Assembly (NCBI GenBank): GCA_035578155.1
Contig: JAPWDM010000016.1
Coordinates: 8,165,044-8,229,043, forward strand
DNA from: Brachynemurus nebulosus
Lineage: Eukaryota; Arthropoda; Insecta; Neuroptera; Myrmeleontidae
Length of the DNA stretch: 64,000 nucleotides
Reading direction: 5' to 3'
The notes beneath the pieces were generated by a model, which was not told where the DNA came from, searched no databases, and saw nothing but the letters and a program-made list of their open reading frames with translations. The position numbers and the translations under genes were made by a program. Positions 31,745-44,837 of the stretch are shown one piece after another; position 1 is the first letter of the stretch; every line of letters begins with the position of its first letter.

Positions 31745-32617
31745 TATAAGGTAAAAGATCCGGTAATTGACCCTGGCCCAGTTTCTGAACTTTTCAACTT
31801 TGTTATAAATTAATAAAAAAACTATATTTTAAATAAGAAAAAAAAAATAAATTGTTAATTTAAAGTAATCTATTCTGTGTCTAATGAACAGCAATTTAAA
31901 AAGTTTAGAATATATTAACTAAATAAAAAAAAATTTTTAAGTTTAAAATGTGTGTAAAAACTATTTTTTTGGTAGTTTCCTAACAGTTTATGTTACAAAG
32001 TACTCATTTTGATCTGTGCAATATTCATCATGTAAGTATGAAAACTTAATTAAAAATATATGAGCAGGTTAATATTTGTTTAAAATTTATTTTAAAATAT
32101 TTATAAAATACCTTAGAATGACTTTTATTATTGAAATATGAGGGTCAATTACTAGGCTCACTTCTAAAGTGGTATGGCCCAATTAAATTCTAACCAGTTT
32201 TTGTTAGTTATTTTGTTATTTATAGTTATCTTCGATTAGTTTTTGTTATTTTTCATAACGTATATAACATTAAACATTCATTTTTATCAATAAAAAATTA
32301 TTTATAAATTAAATTTTAAAAAACTGTATTTTTAAATTTAAGGATCAGAAACTAGGCCACTGTCAGGGTCAAAAACTGTCACATGAGAAATTTTGAAGGT
32401 CAGAAACTGGGTCCTTTTTGTCAATTTTTAAAACATTAATTTAAATTATTAATTCAATTCAAATAATTATTTTACTTGTATGGCTTTATTTTGAAAGCCA
32501 TAAACTAGTTGATAAAATTATTAATTGTCTCTTAAGTTTAAACTTATATTTATTACTGTCGTTTAACCTCAGCCGTCACTCTTAAAAGGTCAGAAACTAG
32601 GCCCGTTACCTTATGGT
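31745..32617. mobile_element. Candidate inverted-repeat element with internal copies of its end motif
   Basis: Left end TAAGGTAA...GGCCCAGTTTCTGA (31747-31790) resembles the reverse complement of the right end GGTCAGAAACTAGGCCCG (32589-32606) followed by TTACCTTA. Variants of the motif 'GTCAGAAACTRGG' recur inside at about 32345 and 32398, and a related piece lies near 32145. The arms are short and diverged, so confidence is modest. No ORF. Confidence 0.4.
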
Positions 32618-33454
32618 TTAGATTTTATAATACCCATGTTTCTGTCAAAATTCGTAATGACTGATTCTCTGATTAACAGTTCTGAATTTGAATCGCTTTA
32701 CAAAAATTTAAAGTGGAAACTTAAAATAAATTGAAAAACTGAAACTGATTGTAATTGAACTGTAATTGAAAAATAACTTTTTCACATGCTTCCTCTATTT
32801 TCCTACATTTTTTCATAGTGACAATATCTTTGGTGGGAACGTTCTTCGTTTTCATGATTGACAACTCTCTATTTTTAAGGATAAAATCTAAACGAAAGTG
32901 GAAAAATTTATTTTCAAATATAAAGAAGAGAATATTATATATAAATAATGAAAGAATTTTGTATATGCGATCCTAAAGTTCCCTGTAAAGTGACCTGTAA
33001 AAGATCAAACTGTTTGTCAAATTTTACATGTTTGTCAAATTATTTGATAGTATGCAGCTTTGTTTGACGTGTTTGCGAACAATTTACGTGTTTAATGTGT
33101 TTGATGAAAACCTTGATTGATCAACTTGTTTGACGTGTTTGACCAACAAGTTTGAAGGTGAGCAGCAGTGTTTGTTGTGTTTGTCAAACAAGCTCTATTA
33201 TATTATGATATTCAACATCTAAGCCTTTAGCTTTAAATTGCCCCAAAATGAATAGCAAATTTGACAAAATTGTACGAGCAATCTTTTTTCCGTAATTTTC
33301 ATTATTTATTCTATGTTTGGCCAAGTTTTATCTAATAAAATTATTTTATGGGGACCACCAGTGTGACAAACTACGGGCAAATTTGTCAAATTTGTTTGAG
33401 TTTTGATTTGATCGTTTAAGCTATTGTTTGATGAAAACGTGAAGTTTGACAAAC
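32618..33454. other. Non-coding region with a cluster of GTTTGAC/GTCAAAC words
   Basis: From about 33000 to 33454 the word GTTTGAC, its variants and its reverse complement occur many times at irregular spacing. The left end of the next element lies in this cluster. No ORF. Confidence 0.45.
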
Positions 33455-35309
33455 AAAGGGCATAGCCGGGTAAGATACGGAAAACGGCCCTTGACGTAAA
33501 AGGAAATAATATTTCTTAGCCCCAGATCCATTCCTGCAAAATTTCAACCCCCGAGGCTAATAGCTAGTTTATGAATACACAAACAGGAAAAATTTTCAAA
33601 AAAAATTGTTTTTTGACGACATTACTGAGCCGATTTATTTGAGTTTTAATATATATTGTGTACTCACCTTAGGCAAAGTAATAAAAAAAAAAATTAACGT
33701 TATACCCCTTTATTACACTAATTTTTTTAAATTTTTAAATTTAAGTAAATTTTTTTTTGGCACTTACGCGTTAGTGACACCGTTTTGTTCAATAATATGT
33801 CTGTTAGTACTCTATAACATATATTTTTATGGAAAAATTTTAGTTGGTAGAACATAGTAACATTTCAATACATATGCATGGCATGTTCGGTACTACATAT
33901 ATTACTTATGTATAAAAAGTACTATAAAGTAAAATATCTACCCTATTTCTAGAATAATATAATTACCTACGTTCATAACTACGATAAACTAGTTTAAATT
34001 TACAAAAGTGCAACACAATCTGCCGTTTGTCTTTTTTTATTAATAAAAGAAAATAGATATTGATTTACCTTTTTTAGTGTTTTCTTCCTTTGTAAGACGA
34101 CAGGTGAAACTTTAGTAGCTCATACATCACGTCTTACGATGTCAACAATTTCATACAAAGTATCTTAGCTGTCAAAATTGTATACCAGTTGGTCATTTCG
34201 TCATAATTCCCCATGACCCGTCATCGTGTTAACAAAAGAAGACAAACAGCAGATAACGGTAGACGTTTGTCTAAGCTTGTTTGTCGTAGTTATGACGTAT
34301 GTAATTTTATTACAGAAATAATCCACTTTCTGCACCCCCTTAAGAAGTGCAACAAAAACATCAAGTGGGGGGGGGGGCGAGCTACATATTCCGCACACAT
34401 GTACACTACTTTCTTCAAGTTAGTTTATGTAGCTACATGTAATTTACCTACATATTTTTATAACTGCAACAGGGTTTAGCCGGACTGTTGTTATTACTAT
34501 ACATTATTGAAGAGTTTTGTTCTATTTATTAAGTTAATGTTTATTATTATTAAAACAATATAACATTTTAGACGTATTATTATTATTATTATCTTTATTT
34601 AAATCAAGTTTCTAAAACATAATTTTTATTGAGTTAGATGTAATTTTAATTAGTAAGTATGCTGAGATAGTTTTACTGATTTCATTCAAAAATTCAGATT
34701 CATGGTAAAATTAGCCATGAAAATTATTTTTTAATAAGTTAAAACATATTTTTTATAGCAAGTCAAAATATATATATTTTTAGACCATCACAGGAACTCC
34801 AAGAACAGTAGTTAGAAATAATGCAGATGCTTTACTTTATGGTCCTTTTTATACATAAGTAATATATGTAGTACCGAACATAGCATGCATTTGTACTGAA
34901 ATATTACTATGTTCTACCAACTAAAATTTTTCCGTAAAAATACTAAGAGACATTGAACAAAAAATGGTAGATGTCGCTAACGCGTAAGTGCCAAAAAAAA
35001 AAAATAATTTACTTAAATTTAAAAATTTAAAAAAATTAGTATAATAAAGGGATATAACGTTAATTTTTTTTATTACTTTGCCTAAGGTGGGTGCACAATA
35101 TATATTAAACTCAAATAAATCGCTCAGAAATTTCGTCAAAAAAAATTTTTTTTGAAAACTTTTGTCTGTTTGTGTATTCATAAACTATTAGCTTTGGAGG
35201 GTTGAAATTTTGCAGGAATGTATCTGGGGCTAAGAAGTATTATTTTTTATAAAAACAATCAATTTTGCGTCAAGGGCCGTTTTCCCTATCTTAACCGGCT
35301 ATGCCCTTT
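33455..35309. mobile_element. DNA element with ~480-bp terminal inverted repeats
   Basis: Left arm 33455-33935 is the reverse complement of 34830-35309 with scattered differences. Outer ends are AAAGGGCATAGCCGG and CCGGCTATGCCCTTT. Flanks are GACAAAC (33448-33454) and GTCAAAC (35310-35316), a possible 7-bp target duplication with one mismatch. The ~900-bp centre shows no transposase; it has a G-run near 34366-34378. A non-autonomous element of unassigned superfamily. Confidence 0.82.
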
Positions 35310-36500
35310 GTCAAACAAATTTGATCATTTACAGGATGCTTAAAACTCAGCTTCATTGAAAATAGATTCAAATTTTATGTAATTTCACTTACCTAATTAT
35401 AATGTAGGTACTTTGAAAATTTATTATTTTTCTAAACCCTATAACCCTAAAAATATTTCATTTTTACTTAACTACTAAAATATTACAGATTTCATAAATT
35501 TATATTTTCAGAATTTATTCATTTCACAGAAAATCCTAAATTGTTAAAAAGTTAAATAATTAATAACAATAAAAAAATAAATTAAAAAAAGAAAGCATTT
35601 ATTTATATTTGAATTTTTATAAACACATGTATTAAATATTTTATATCCATTTTAACTAAATTGTCAAATTTTTCACACACATTGTTAATTATTTGTCACG
35701 GCTTTAACTCCGTTGTCCCGGTGTCGGGACGTCCATTGGTCCCGGTTTTTCAAACTAATTATTTCTTATTTTCATCATGTTAAACCTACTCGTAAGTATA
35801 CAATTTTTCGTTTTAAATAACGAATAGCACAATACACTTCACTAAGTATTATATTGAAAGATCAACTAGGTAGGTTTTTTTTTTCTGGAACCCACAAAGA
35901 ACTTTTTCATGATCGTAAAACAGTTTTCGGGACTGGTGGTATCATCAAAATAAGGTTGAGATTGATATTTCATAACTGAGTTCCATGTCAAAATTTTAAA
36001 ACCTATACAAAAAATATATTCACAGCAAGTCAAAATATTTTACACCTAAAAATATTTAAAAAAAATTAATTATATATTCAATTTTCCTAGTTTTTTTGAT
36101 TTTACATTAGCATAGCAATAAAAATAACCACAATATTTACTTTAACTTTTTAATCATATATTACCTACCTAAATAAATTATTGTAATATTAAGTATTTTG
36201 TTTATGTTCCTGATTTGTGTCAAACAATTAAACAATCAAAATTACAAGAATGCATTCAAATTTAAATGCAGAACTATAGTTAAGTGCCGCTAAAAACGCC
36301 ACTATACACAAGTACCAACATTACATAATTAAATGTTCATGTTTTAATACATTTTTCCCTGAAAATTAAATTGTCTAATAAGAACTACAATTTCATAAGA
36401 GATTTTATAAAATTTTAAAAATATATACTTTTTAGAACAGGGGGCAATTAAATTTGAAAAAAATTAACATTTTAAACAAAGAAGCCATTATAATAGGTGA
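35310..36500. other. AT-rich non-coding region
   Basis: No gene, tandem repeat or transposon termini recognised. Confidence 0.5.
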
Positions 36501-37257
36501 TCTATACATATAATACAACTATATGAAGACCGTTTCTGTACATGGAATTCTTTTTGAAAATTTTGCTGGTACTGTAAATAGTTATCAATGTAGATATCAA
36601 AACAGCGATTATTAAAATTTTTGTCTGTCCGTATGTGTGTGTGTCTGTTCACGCATCACGTAAAAATTACTGGACGGATTTTAATAAAATTTGGGGTGCT
36701 GATAACTTATTACCTGGGTCAACATCTAAGATACTTTTTACTCCGGGAAAATGTCTAATTTCCAGGGGAAAATGGAAAAACCATGTTAAGCATATTATTG
36801 AACAAAAAATGGTAGGTGTCGCTAACGCGTAAGTGCCAAAATAAAATTTACTTAAATTTAAAAATTTAAAAAGTTACGCAGTAACTATTGAACGGATTTT
36901 GATGCAATTTAGTGTGGTGATAACCTATTATCTGAGTTAACATCTAAGATACTTTTATTTCGGGAAAGTGTCTCATCCCCACGGGAAAATAGAAAAACCA
37001 TTTTGAACATGTGCACATATTACGCAAAAACTATTGAACGGATTTTTATGGTGTAGTGATAACTTATTACCTGCGTCAACATTTAGGATACTTTTTATTA
37101 TAGGAAAATATTTCCTTCCCTCGGGAAAATACAAAAATCATTTTGAGCATGTGAATGCATTACGCAAAACTATTATTCTCTACAAATGCTTTATAATGAT
37201 TATACTTATATACTTCTCATTTATTTTATCCGCGAACAACGTCACGGGTACAACTAG
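36501..37257 (+). mobile_element. Helitron-like non-autonomous element
   Basis: It starts TCTATACATATAATAC directly after an A (36500) and ends CAACTAG directly before a T (37258), the A/T insertion and CTAG 3' end expected of Helitrons. Just before the end, CCGCGAACAACGTCACGGG (37230-37248) is the usual subterminal hairpin with one disrupted pair. The body has about three degenerate repeats of ~130-150 bases (ACTATTGAACGGATTTT near 36665, 36880 and 37026). No Rep/helicase coding. Confidence 0.75.
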
Positions 37258-40140
37258 TATTTAACAAAGGAATTCTTTCCACATAATTATAGTACGTATA
37301 AATATGTTAACCATGTCACAAGCGAGAAATCAAAAATTTTGTTGAATTTCTTCTTGGATAATAATGAAGTAGAACACATTTTTCACGTAATGAGTATCAG
37401 AATTCTGATTTAATTAATATTTTTATTCACCATAAATTAAATAAAAAATAACTTTACAACAAATTTCGTTTTAAAAATAAAAAATTTATCCATTTTACAG
37501 CATTTCTACTAATAATTTGAATCAGTAGTTTTGAAGGACGTTTTTAACATCGAAATATTCCATAATACAAAATTTCATATAGTGAGGACTATTTCTATTT
37601 TAAATTACTTTCGAATTTTCGAAAATTTGATTGCCTATATTTCCGAGAAATTCACTTTGGGATGAAATTTGTTATAATAATGGGATACCTTTAGAATTTG
37701 AATATAATAAAACAGTAAAATGTTGGAAGTCCAAAAATCTTGGATGAGTTCTCCAGCCAGACACGTCCAAGTCCGGAAACCTCAAAAAATGAGTTTTTTG
37801 CAAAAATTTGCCAAAATTTAAAAGCTTTCCAGTTTTTTTTACATTGTGGTAAAGAACGAAGAAAATCACAGAAGATACATTTTGAACCATTATTCTAGGT
37901 AAGCGGGTTTTCGAGAAAAAGTAACTTTTATGATCGGAAATTCGCTATGTTATGCAGGTGCTGCGACAAAGGTATTTTAATATTTTTTTTAAACCATGGA
38001 TATGATAGATACTTGGTATAATATTTAATCCATTTCACTTAAATTTACCCATGATTCATCACTTACGAATTTCCGTTTTCTTGGCTTTATATTTTCATTA
38101 CTGCACTTGTGTAAATTTTAAATTTGCAGATTGCAAATTAGAAAAGAATACAAGATTGATTTGCTTCGAATAAAAGAATTATTTACTTCTTTAAAGATGA
38201 CTCATACTCAATTGTATTTGAGATTAAGTATACACGTATTTAAAAAAATATAAGAATGATATTTGAAATTATAAAGAAACTAGAGTAATATTGTATAAAT
38301 AAATAAATAAATAAACAAAAAAAAAAAAAAACAAAAACAAAAAAAATTAAATGAGCGTAATCTTAATAAATAAAAATGATGTATGGACTTTATTATTTAT
38401 TTATTTATCTACCCGAACTGTTTGGAAAAAACAGTAGCAGACAGAAAAAAAATAATGAGAATTATAGGTAAAATTGGCATAAAATCAAAAAAAAAAAAAC
38501 TATCAGAGGTTTAAAATTCCAAACCGTTTTCAAGATACATATGGCCGTTTTCTATTAGATTCAAGATTATCTATTAGGTATGTGTTTGCCTTTTTTTTCT
38601 TTATGAAAATCACATCAACGAAGCCCCAGGCAGCAAATAGTATTAAATAAACAGAAAGTAAAATAATTAACAACATTCGAAAATCTCTGCATTTACAAAA
38701 CAACTGGCATTAAGTAAAATTAAAAGCTATTACTTTTCCTTTTGTACAAAACTAATGATATGAACTAGAATTCATCTTATTAATTTTATTCATTTATTAA
38801 AATAACAATAATAAATTCTAAAAAATTTTTCTTAAAAATTTTTTATAAAACATCCTTTGAAAATTTTTATTTTTTTGAAATTTATTGGTATTTATATTTA
38901 TTAAAATTTTGGAGAAAAATATTACAATATAAATTTTTATATTCGGGATCCATTTCACAACATATTATGGTGTGCGCCTGTGCGCCTTTGTTATGTAAAA
39001 ACTCTACTGGCCTCAGTTTGTGCGGGAAACGTGAGCAGATGTCGTCACCTTATTTCTGCGTCGGGTAACCTCATAGAAATGATAGTACTTTGATAGTACA
39101 AAAACGTTACGTCCCATATTGAGAATCTGGTGTTACGACACACCTCCAGAGAATACATAACGGATTTTTATAAGGATTTGCTCTAGATCCGGTATCTTTT
39201 GGGGAAACAATGATATCTTAGGAAAAATACCGATACCTTCATCGTATGGACACCGATCTTTGGTAGTCAGGGGCTAATGAAAACCAAAGATTTTCATCTT
39301 GTACGTAATGAATCCATGAGTAGAGAACAATATTCCTCATAAGTGTCAAGGGGAATTCTTATGAGTACACCACTACTTATTACTGTTATTATCATTAAGA
39401 TAGCTTTTTACATGTAAATAAACACTCTTGTAAAATGACTATCATCATTAATACTATCACAGAAAACTGACGTCGTGGAAAGCCGGTACAGTACGCCTGC
39501 TCTTAAAAATGCTTGTCTGTTGTATTTTTGAATATACAAGAATACTTATAAAGGTTTCAAAATAAGTTTGCACATAATTTGAATTATTCTTATGATTCTG
39601 GTTTATACTTAATTAGTACTTTGAAATGCAATGCTGTTTGTTCTAAACTGTTTTAAAACATGATTAAACGTGTTGCTCAAGTAGTAACATCTTGAATAGA
39701 TAAATATTTACTAGCAATTGCAGTCTCTACTTTAAAATTAAGGTGTTTGTACATTAAATGTACATATATGTAATTATAAACAAGCCAGATCGGGCAAATA
39801 ATATGTACATAGATGTGTTGTATTATTATGTCTTTATATTTCAACATTCATAGATTTCATGAAAGCAAATATCTTTTGTATGATGTACCTATTCATTTTA
39901 ATTAAGGATGCTGATTAGACGATTAAAATTAAAATTTATAAATTCTAAAAATTAATAAATAATTTTACTAAATATAATTAAACTTTTAAATAAATTTTTA
40001 ATAAAAAAAGAAAAGAAAAGAGTAACTTTGTTTATAAAACTATTAAACTAACTATTACTTAAAATTATAGTAATATCTAGTAAAGGACTCCTTTTCTAAA
40101 AAACAAAAGTATTTAAAAAGAAAGACAATTAAATATTATA
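37258..40140. other. AT-rich non-coding region
   Basis: Contains A-rich/(TAAA)n low-complexity sequence near 38300-38410 and nothing coding. A GC-richer segment near 38970-39330 has no ORF or termini I recognise. Confidence 0.45.
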
Positions 40141-40143
40141 TTA

Positions 40144-41007
40144 CACTGCGTGACATGATTTTCCTATCACGTTTTGTTTTTGAGGTACACACCGATAACT
40201 TTTTTTGAACTATCCTTATTGCGTCTATATTGGCACACTACTGCTTCGATTGAGAGAAAGAAAAATGCGTATGCATTGGTCACACGGATACCTATCATAG
40301 ACCGAAAACGCAGAACTCTTAGGCTACCTGTACATATAATTAATCATTATTTTTATAATATAAATTATATATACGAATACTTCAGAATTATCAATACACG
40401 ATCAGTAATAATATCAGTATTTCTAAATATTGACAGTATTACTGATCGTGTACAGGCAGCCTTAATGAACAAACAATTTGTTAAATGCATACAAAAAGAT
40501 GGGTTGCCAGATGTCATTGAAAATTCATTTTCTTCATTACCATTTCTCTTTTCTTCCTTCAAATCTTCACCAGGATATAAAAAGGCTTGAAGAACGGTTT
40601 CAAGGTCGTTGGAATGCAGCTCTGTTAGGAGATTACTGTTGCTCATAAAAGAAAAAGTTAAATTTTTTTTATTTTTTTTTATGTACAATATGTAGATACT
40701 TTTCGTTATATATTTTATATTTTATTGTGTGCAAATATTTTAATGATAAGTTTTGTTGTGGGTTTTACTCGAATTCCAGTTTAAATAAATTATAATGATT
40801 TTTCATTACTACATAAAATATTGTGTATCCTGAAGCTTTACTTTTTAATTTTTTTACTAATAGTTATATGTATTAATTATCGTACCTAAAGAACAGTACG
40901 TGATAGAAAAAAAGTACGCATATATTCATATTGAGCGATGTGTATGAATGAATAAATAGAAAAAATTAAAGTGGGTACTTAATTTTTCGTTTTTTTGTAA
41001 CGCAGTG
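40144..41007. mobile_element. Harbinger-like MITE with TTA target duplication
   Basis: Ends CACTGCGTGACA and TGTAACGCAGTG are inverted repeats. Both flanks are TTA (40141-40143 and 41008-41010), the 3-bp duplication typical of PIF/Harbinger. Length 864 bases. The open frame at 40174-40590 inside it crosses a nested element and is not a gene. Confidence 0.75.
40322..40461. mobile_element. Nested 140-bp MITE with TTA target duplication
   Basis: Ends GGCTACCTGTACA and TGTACAGGCAGCC are inverted repeats with one mismatch; flanks are TTA at 40319-40321 and 40462-40464. A second internal inverted pair, ACACGATCAGTAATA with TATTACTGATCGTGT, makes a long hairpin. It lies inside the 864-bp element, so it inserted later. 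Confidence 0.75.
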
Positions 41008-41249
41008 TTATTTATTTATTACAATAATAATAATCTCTAAAAACTAATCAAGTAATCAATTGTAAGGAAAAGTAATTAATTTCGTTAAATACTCATTTAC
41101 CTCCGATTGAGCTGTTTTTAAAATAGTATAGACCAATTTTTCAATTGACCTTAGATATGATTGACATAAGTAGGACAAATAGAGATTTAATCGACTTGAG
41201 CGTCACTTTATGGTATTCCATATTTGTTATTAAAAACTAATACATTTTA

Positions 41250-41452
41250 TTTTGCAAAAATACCACTTTTATTGTTAAAACTCTTATGACATGTTTCGGT
41301 CAGATAAAAATTTATCTGTCACATATACCCAACTTGTCTAAATTTGTTTTTGTATAAATGAATTTGAACTTAATCTTCACTTGCTTGAAAATGGTCATAT
41401 TGACCGAAACATGTCATAAGAGTTTTAATAATAAAAGTGGCATTTTTTCAAA
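41250..41452. mobile_element. Short hairpin MITE
   Basis: Left arm 41256-41303 is the reverse complement of 41400-41446, with the shared core TGACCGAAACATGTCATAAG. About 45 bp of near-perfect inverted repeat around a ~95-base loop. Confidence 0.75.
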
Positions 41453-42009
41453 GTGTTTTATTTATTAATAGGGCGAGAGTACGATATCCGAGGCGACAAA
41501 ATTTGACAAGCGGATCTGATAGATTTTGGCATTCTAAGCAAAAAATAAAGAGTCAGAAATTGTGAAATTCGCCTTAGTTTTCGAGGTATCGATCGTTAAA
41601 GTTATAGTAAATGTTGGCTATGATGTTAAGACATAATGTGTAGAATTTTTAATTTAGAATTTTTAATTAAGTACATACCTTATAATATTCATAAATTAAT
41701 ATACACAAGTAAATAAGGAAACAATAATTTCAATATTACTGCGCAAATTAAAAGCCACTAAAAATATTATGTAAATTGTTTTAAATAAATAATTTAATAA
41801 AAAATTATTAGAAAATGTTAGTCAATTATTTTATAAATGATCAATTTGTACCATACAGGCCATTAAACCACAAAGTGAAATTAGTAGAAGTTATATTATG
41901 CAGCTGATTTTTATATTCTCATACATAATTTCTGAATATAGAATAATGCAAGTTTATACGGTTTATAATGATTTATTACATTCCTTGCATTAACGTTACT
42001 TTGGGGGCG

Positions 42010-42380
42010 TTAGTTTAGTTAGTTTTGACAATATACTTCGACTTTGACATAAAAACTAGGTGGTGAGGTTAGTTACGGTTAGTTAATTTTGACAATACAC
42101 TTCGACTTTGGTATAAAAAGTAGGTGGTGAGGTTAGTTAAGGTTAGGTCGGATCCAGCCTGTTGAAAACGGGGGGAGGGGGGGGGCTGCTTCCAATCCTA
42201 TGAAAATTTTTTTGGAATTGTGTGTTCTGAATTGTATGTTTAACTATAAAAAGTTACCTATTGTGAGTCAAAGGGGGGGGGGGGTGCAGCCCCCACAGCC
42301 ACCCCGCTGGATCTGTCTATGGGTTAGGTTAGTTAGTTTTGGCAGTTTACTTCGACTTTCATATAAAAAAAGACGGTAAG
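42010..42380. repeat. Tandem ~75-bp repeats interrupted by a G-rich insert
   Basis: Units of the type TTTTGACAATACACTTCGAC ... GGTGGTGAGGTTAGTTA start near 42025, 42098 and 42340. A ~170-bp insert at 42150-42318 begins GGATCCAGC and ends GCTGGATC, and holds two long G-runs, so it looks like a small inverted-repeat element. Confidence 0.6.
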
Positions 42381-43118
42381 GCAAGGTAACCTCCTCATTC
42401 TAAATCATTTTTTTTTTCAAATTTTTGATTTTTTTATAGTATATCTTTTAATGTGCTTTCAAAAACCCACTGTTTTACGATTCTTAACCTTTTTAGTTTT
42501 TCCAAATTTTGACTCCTCAATTTTAACAATTATACCTTTATTACTCTGTTATTAATATTTTAAGCATATTTTGTTCACCTTTATATATATAGATGTATTT
42601 ATATTTGTTTTTCTTTGTTTTTTTTTTTTTTTCTTCTCTTTCATGTATGTTTGTATATATCGTATTTCTTTATCTATACAAATTCGTTTTAAATGTGTAA
42701 ATACGTAAATTATATGTTTATTTTAAAATTGTTTGTTTTAAAAAATTTATAAATTGTTTTGCATCTGTTAATAAAAATAATTAAAATAAAGTAAAAATTC
42801 AAATGAAAAGTTATTCGACGATAGATAATTGTTTCATTGTTTAATTATTGATTTTGTATGTTTCAATAAGAGAACAAATTTGAAATTTCCCGCTTTGATA
42901 TTTCACTACTACTGGTATTTCATTTTGATTATGACACTACTTATGTATTATAATTAAAAATAAATAATTTTAAGTTGGTTTGTAAAATTGTGCATTTTTT
43001 AATGATTAAATAAATAAAAACATAGGACAATGAAGATATTATTACTTTTTTTTTTAATATACCCTTAAATGAAAATAATTAAGGAAATAGGCATATTTTA
43101 ATGAAACTACAACAGTTT

Positions 43119-43714
43119 TAACCCTTAGTTGGTCTACTGGGGTACAAATCCAATTTTATTTTATTTTTTTCAAAATAATTTTTTTTATAATCGCTATTAC
43201 TGAACTGTAACCACCAAGTATTCCCAAATGAGATTAAGTACTTCCATTTGATGGGTGATTACCTTCTCTTTTCAGACTTTTAATTTCGGTTATTAACTAT
43301 TTAGTTTTTTTGTACCCCAGTAGACTGATAATCTTATTTAAAATAATTAACCAAATTAAAGGTAATTAATTAATTATTAAATTTAATTTATGTGTAAACG
43401 TATCTAGGTAACTTAATTTTCTGAAATATGCAAAAATACAATTTTATTTTTAGGTTAATGTTTCAATTCTAATTTTTTTTTTTTTTTTACTTTATTACTA
43501 TTTAAATTCTAATTTCATATGCCTAGATATTTCCACGAAAAATATTTGTGAAAACGATTAAATAAAATATGCTATGATCTCAGGAAAATATTTTAGTATT
43601 TTTTGAATAATATTTTTCTTTTTTCAAAGCAAATTAACCAATAATTTAAGAAAATAACTTTTGTACCCCAGTGGACTACTTATGTTTCAAAGAGTGAGTA
43701 GAACAGTTAAGGGT
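43119..43714. mobile_element. Candidate nested inverted-repeat element
   Basis: TTTAACCCTTAGTTGGTCTA on the left and AGTTAAGGGTTAAA on the right are imperfect inverted ends, and GTACCCCAGTAGAC-type words occur three times. It lies inside the 3.36-kb element. No ORF. Confidence 0.45.
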
Positions 43715-44837
43715 TAAATTAACGAATAGCAGACGAGTTTTTTTATATATGAATTTTTAATCTTTTGTCGTTATTTATATATTTTAAATAATGAATTTAT
43801 CCACTCTTAGTTTAAATATTTATTTTTGTAAAATGATTGATTTATTAGGATCTAAATTTTCTTTATTCTTGTTTTTGTTTGATTATCTAATTTATCACAT
43901 TTTTGAACAATGATCAATTTATCATATATAGAATTATTAGTATGTATACATACTTTCCTTGTTTCAAACTTTGCCGACATCCATCAGAAAAAGAAAAGTA
44001 GTATTTATTTACTTAAAAATGAAAAATTATATAAACCTATAAATAATTGTAATTGGTAATTAACAAAAATAATTTTTATTTTAAACATTAAGTACACACA
44101 AATTTTTTAATTGTAATAACTATTAAATTAGTATATTTTCTTTCTTTATTATGGAATTTTATTATTGGAATTCTAGGGACATCTAGTGATCAAAAAAAAA
44201 AATATATTAATTATTATATCAAATTTATTTAAAATTGTATTCAAATTTCGAATGTTTTTATGGTATAACAAATAAAAATAATCTAGTTGTGTCAACTGTA
44301 ATAAAATTTATTATTGAAAAATTTATAATAAAATTTTTAATATTTAAATTAAATTCTGTGGTATCATTTATACCGCCATGTCTATCAAAGCCAAGGATAG
44401 ATTTTATACAAAAAAAGAACAAAAAATTTTCAAAACATAAGAAACGACGTGTCAAATTATTTTATGGAATAATTGATGAACATAATTTATATACATAAAT
44501 AACGTAATTTTATTATATTTTTCTACTTTCTGAGACATTATTTACAGATTTTGTGTGTCAAAAATTGTTTATATTGTATAATGGTTAGTACATTTAACAT
44601 TAGAATGCGTATTTCACCAAAATATTACACCATACACAAATACAATATATCCGAAATTCATGGCAACTTAAATACGTGTTTAAAAATCGATATATCTCGA
44701 ATATTTCGAGATATCTCGAAAACTAAAGCCAATTTAAAAATTTTGTACTCTTCATTTTTTGCTTAGAATGCCAAAATCTATCAGACCCGCTTGTCAAATT
44801 TTGTCGTCTCGGATATCGTACTCGTGCCATTAATAGG

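Larger units (their letters stand above)
41473..44828. mobile_element. 3.36-kb element with ~130-bp inverted ends and a 9-bp duplication (MULE-like candidate)
   Basis: The left end 41473-41600 matches the reverse complement of 44695-44828; a shared run is GTACGATATCCGAG. ATTAATAGG occurs at 41464-41472 and 44829-44837, an exact 9-bp flanking repeat. Long inverted ends with 9-bp duplication are typical of Mutator-like elements. Because the duplication contains TTAA, a piggyBac- or Kolobok-like reading is also possible. No transposase ORF is seen. It contains other repeats, listed separately. Confidence 0.75.

Noticed and set aside
33606..33857. Matching open frames in both arms of the long-TIR element (also at 34921-35181)
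   Set aside because: They are the same inverted-repeat sequence read twice, with A/T-driven composition and no domain.
40174..40590. 138-aa open frame on the plus strand
   Set aside because: It lies inside the Harbinger-like MITE and crosses the nested MITE; its composition is not protein-like.
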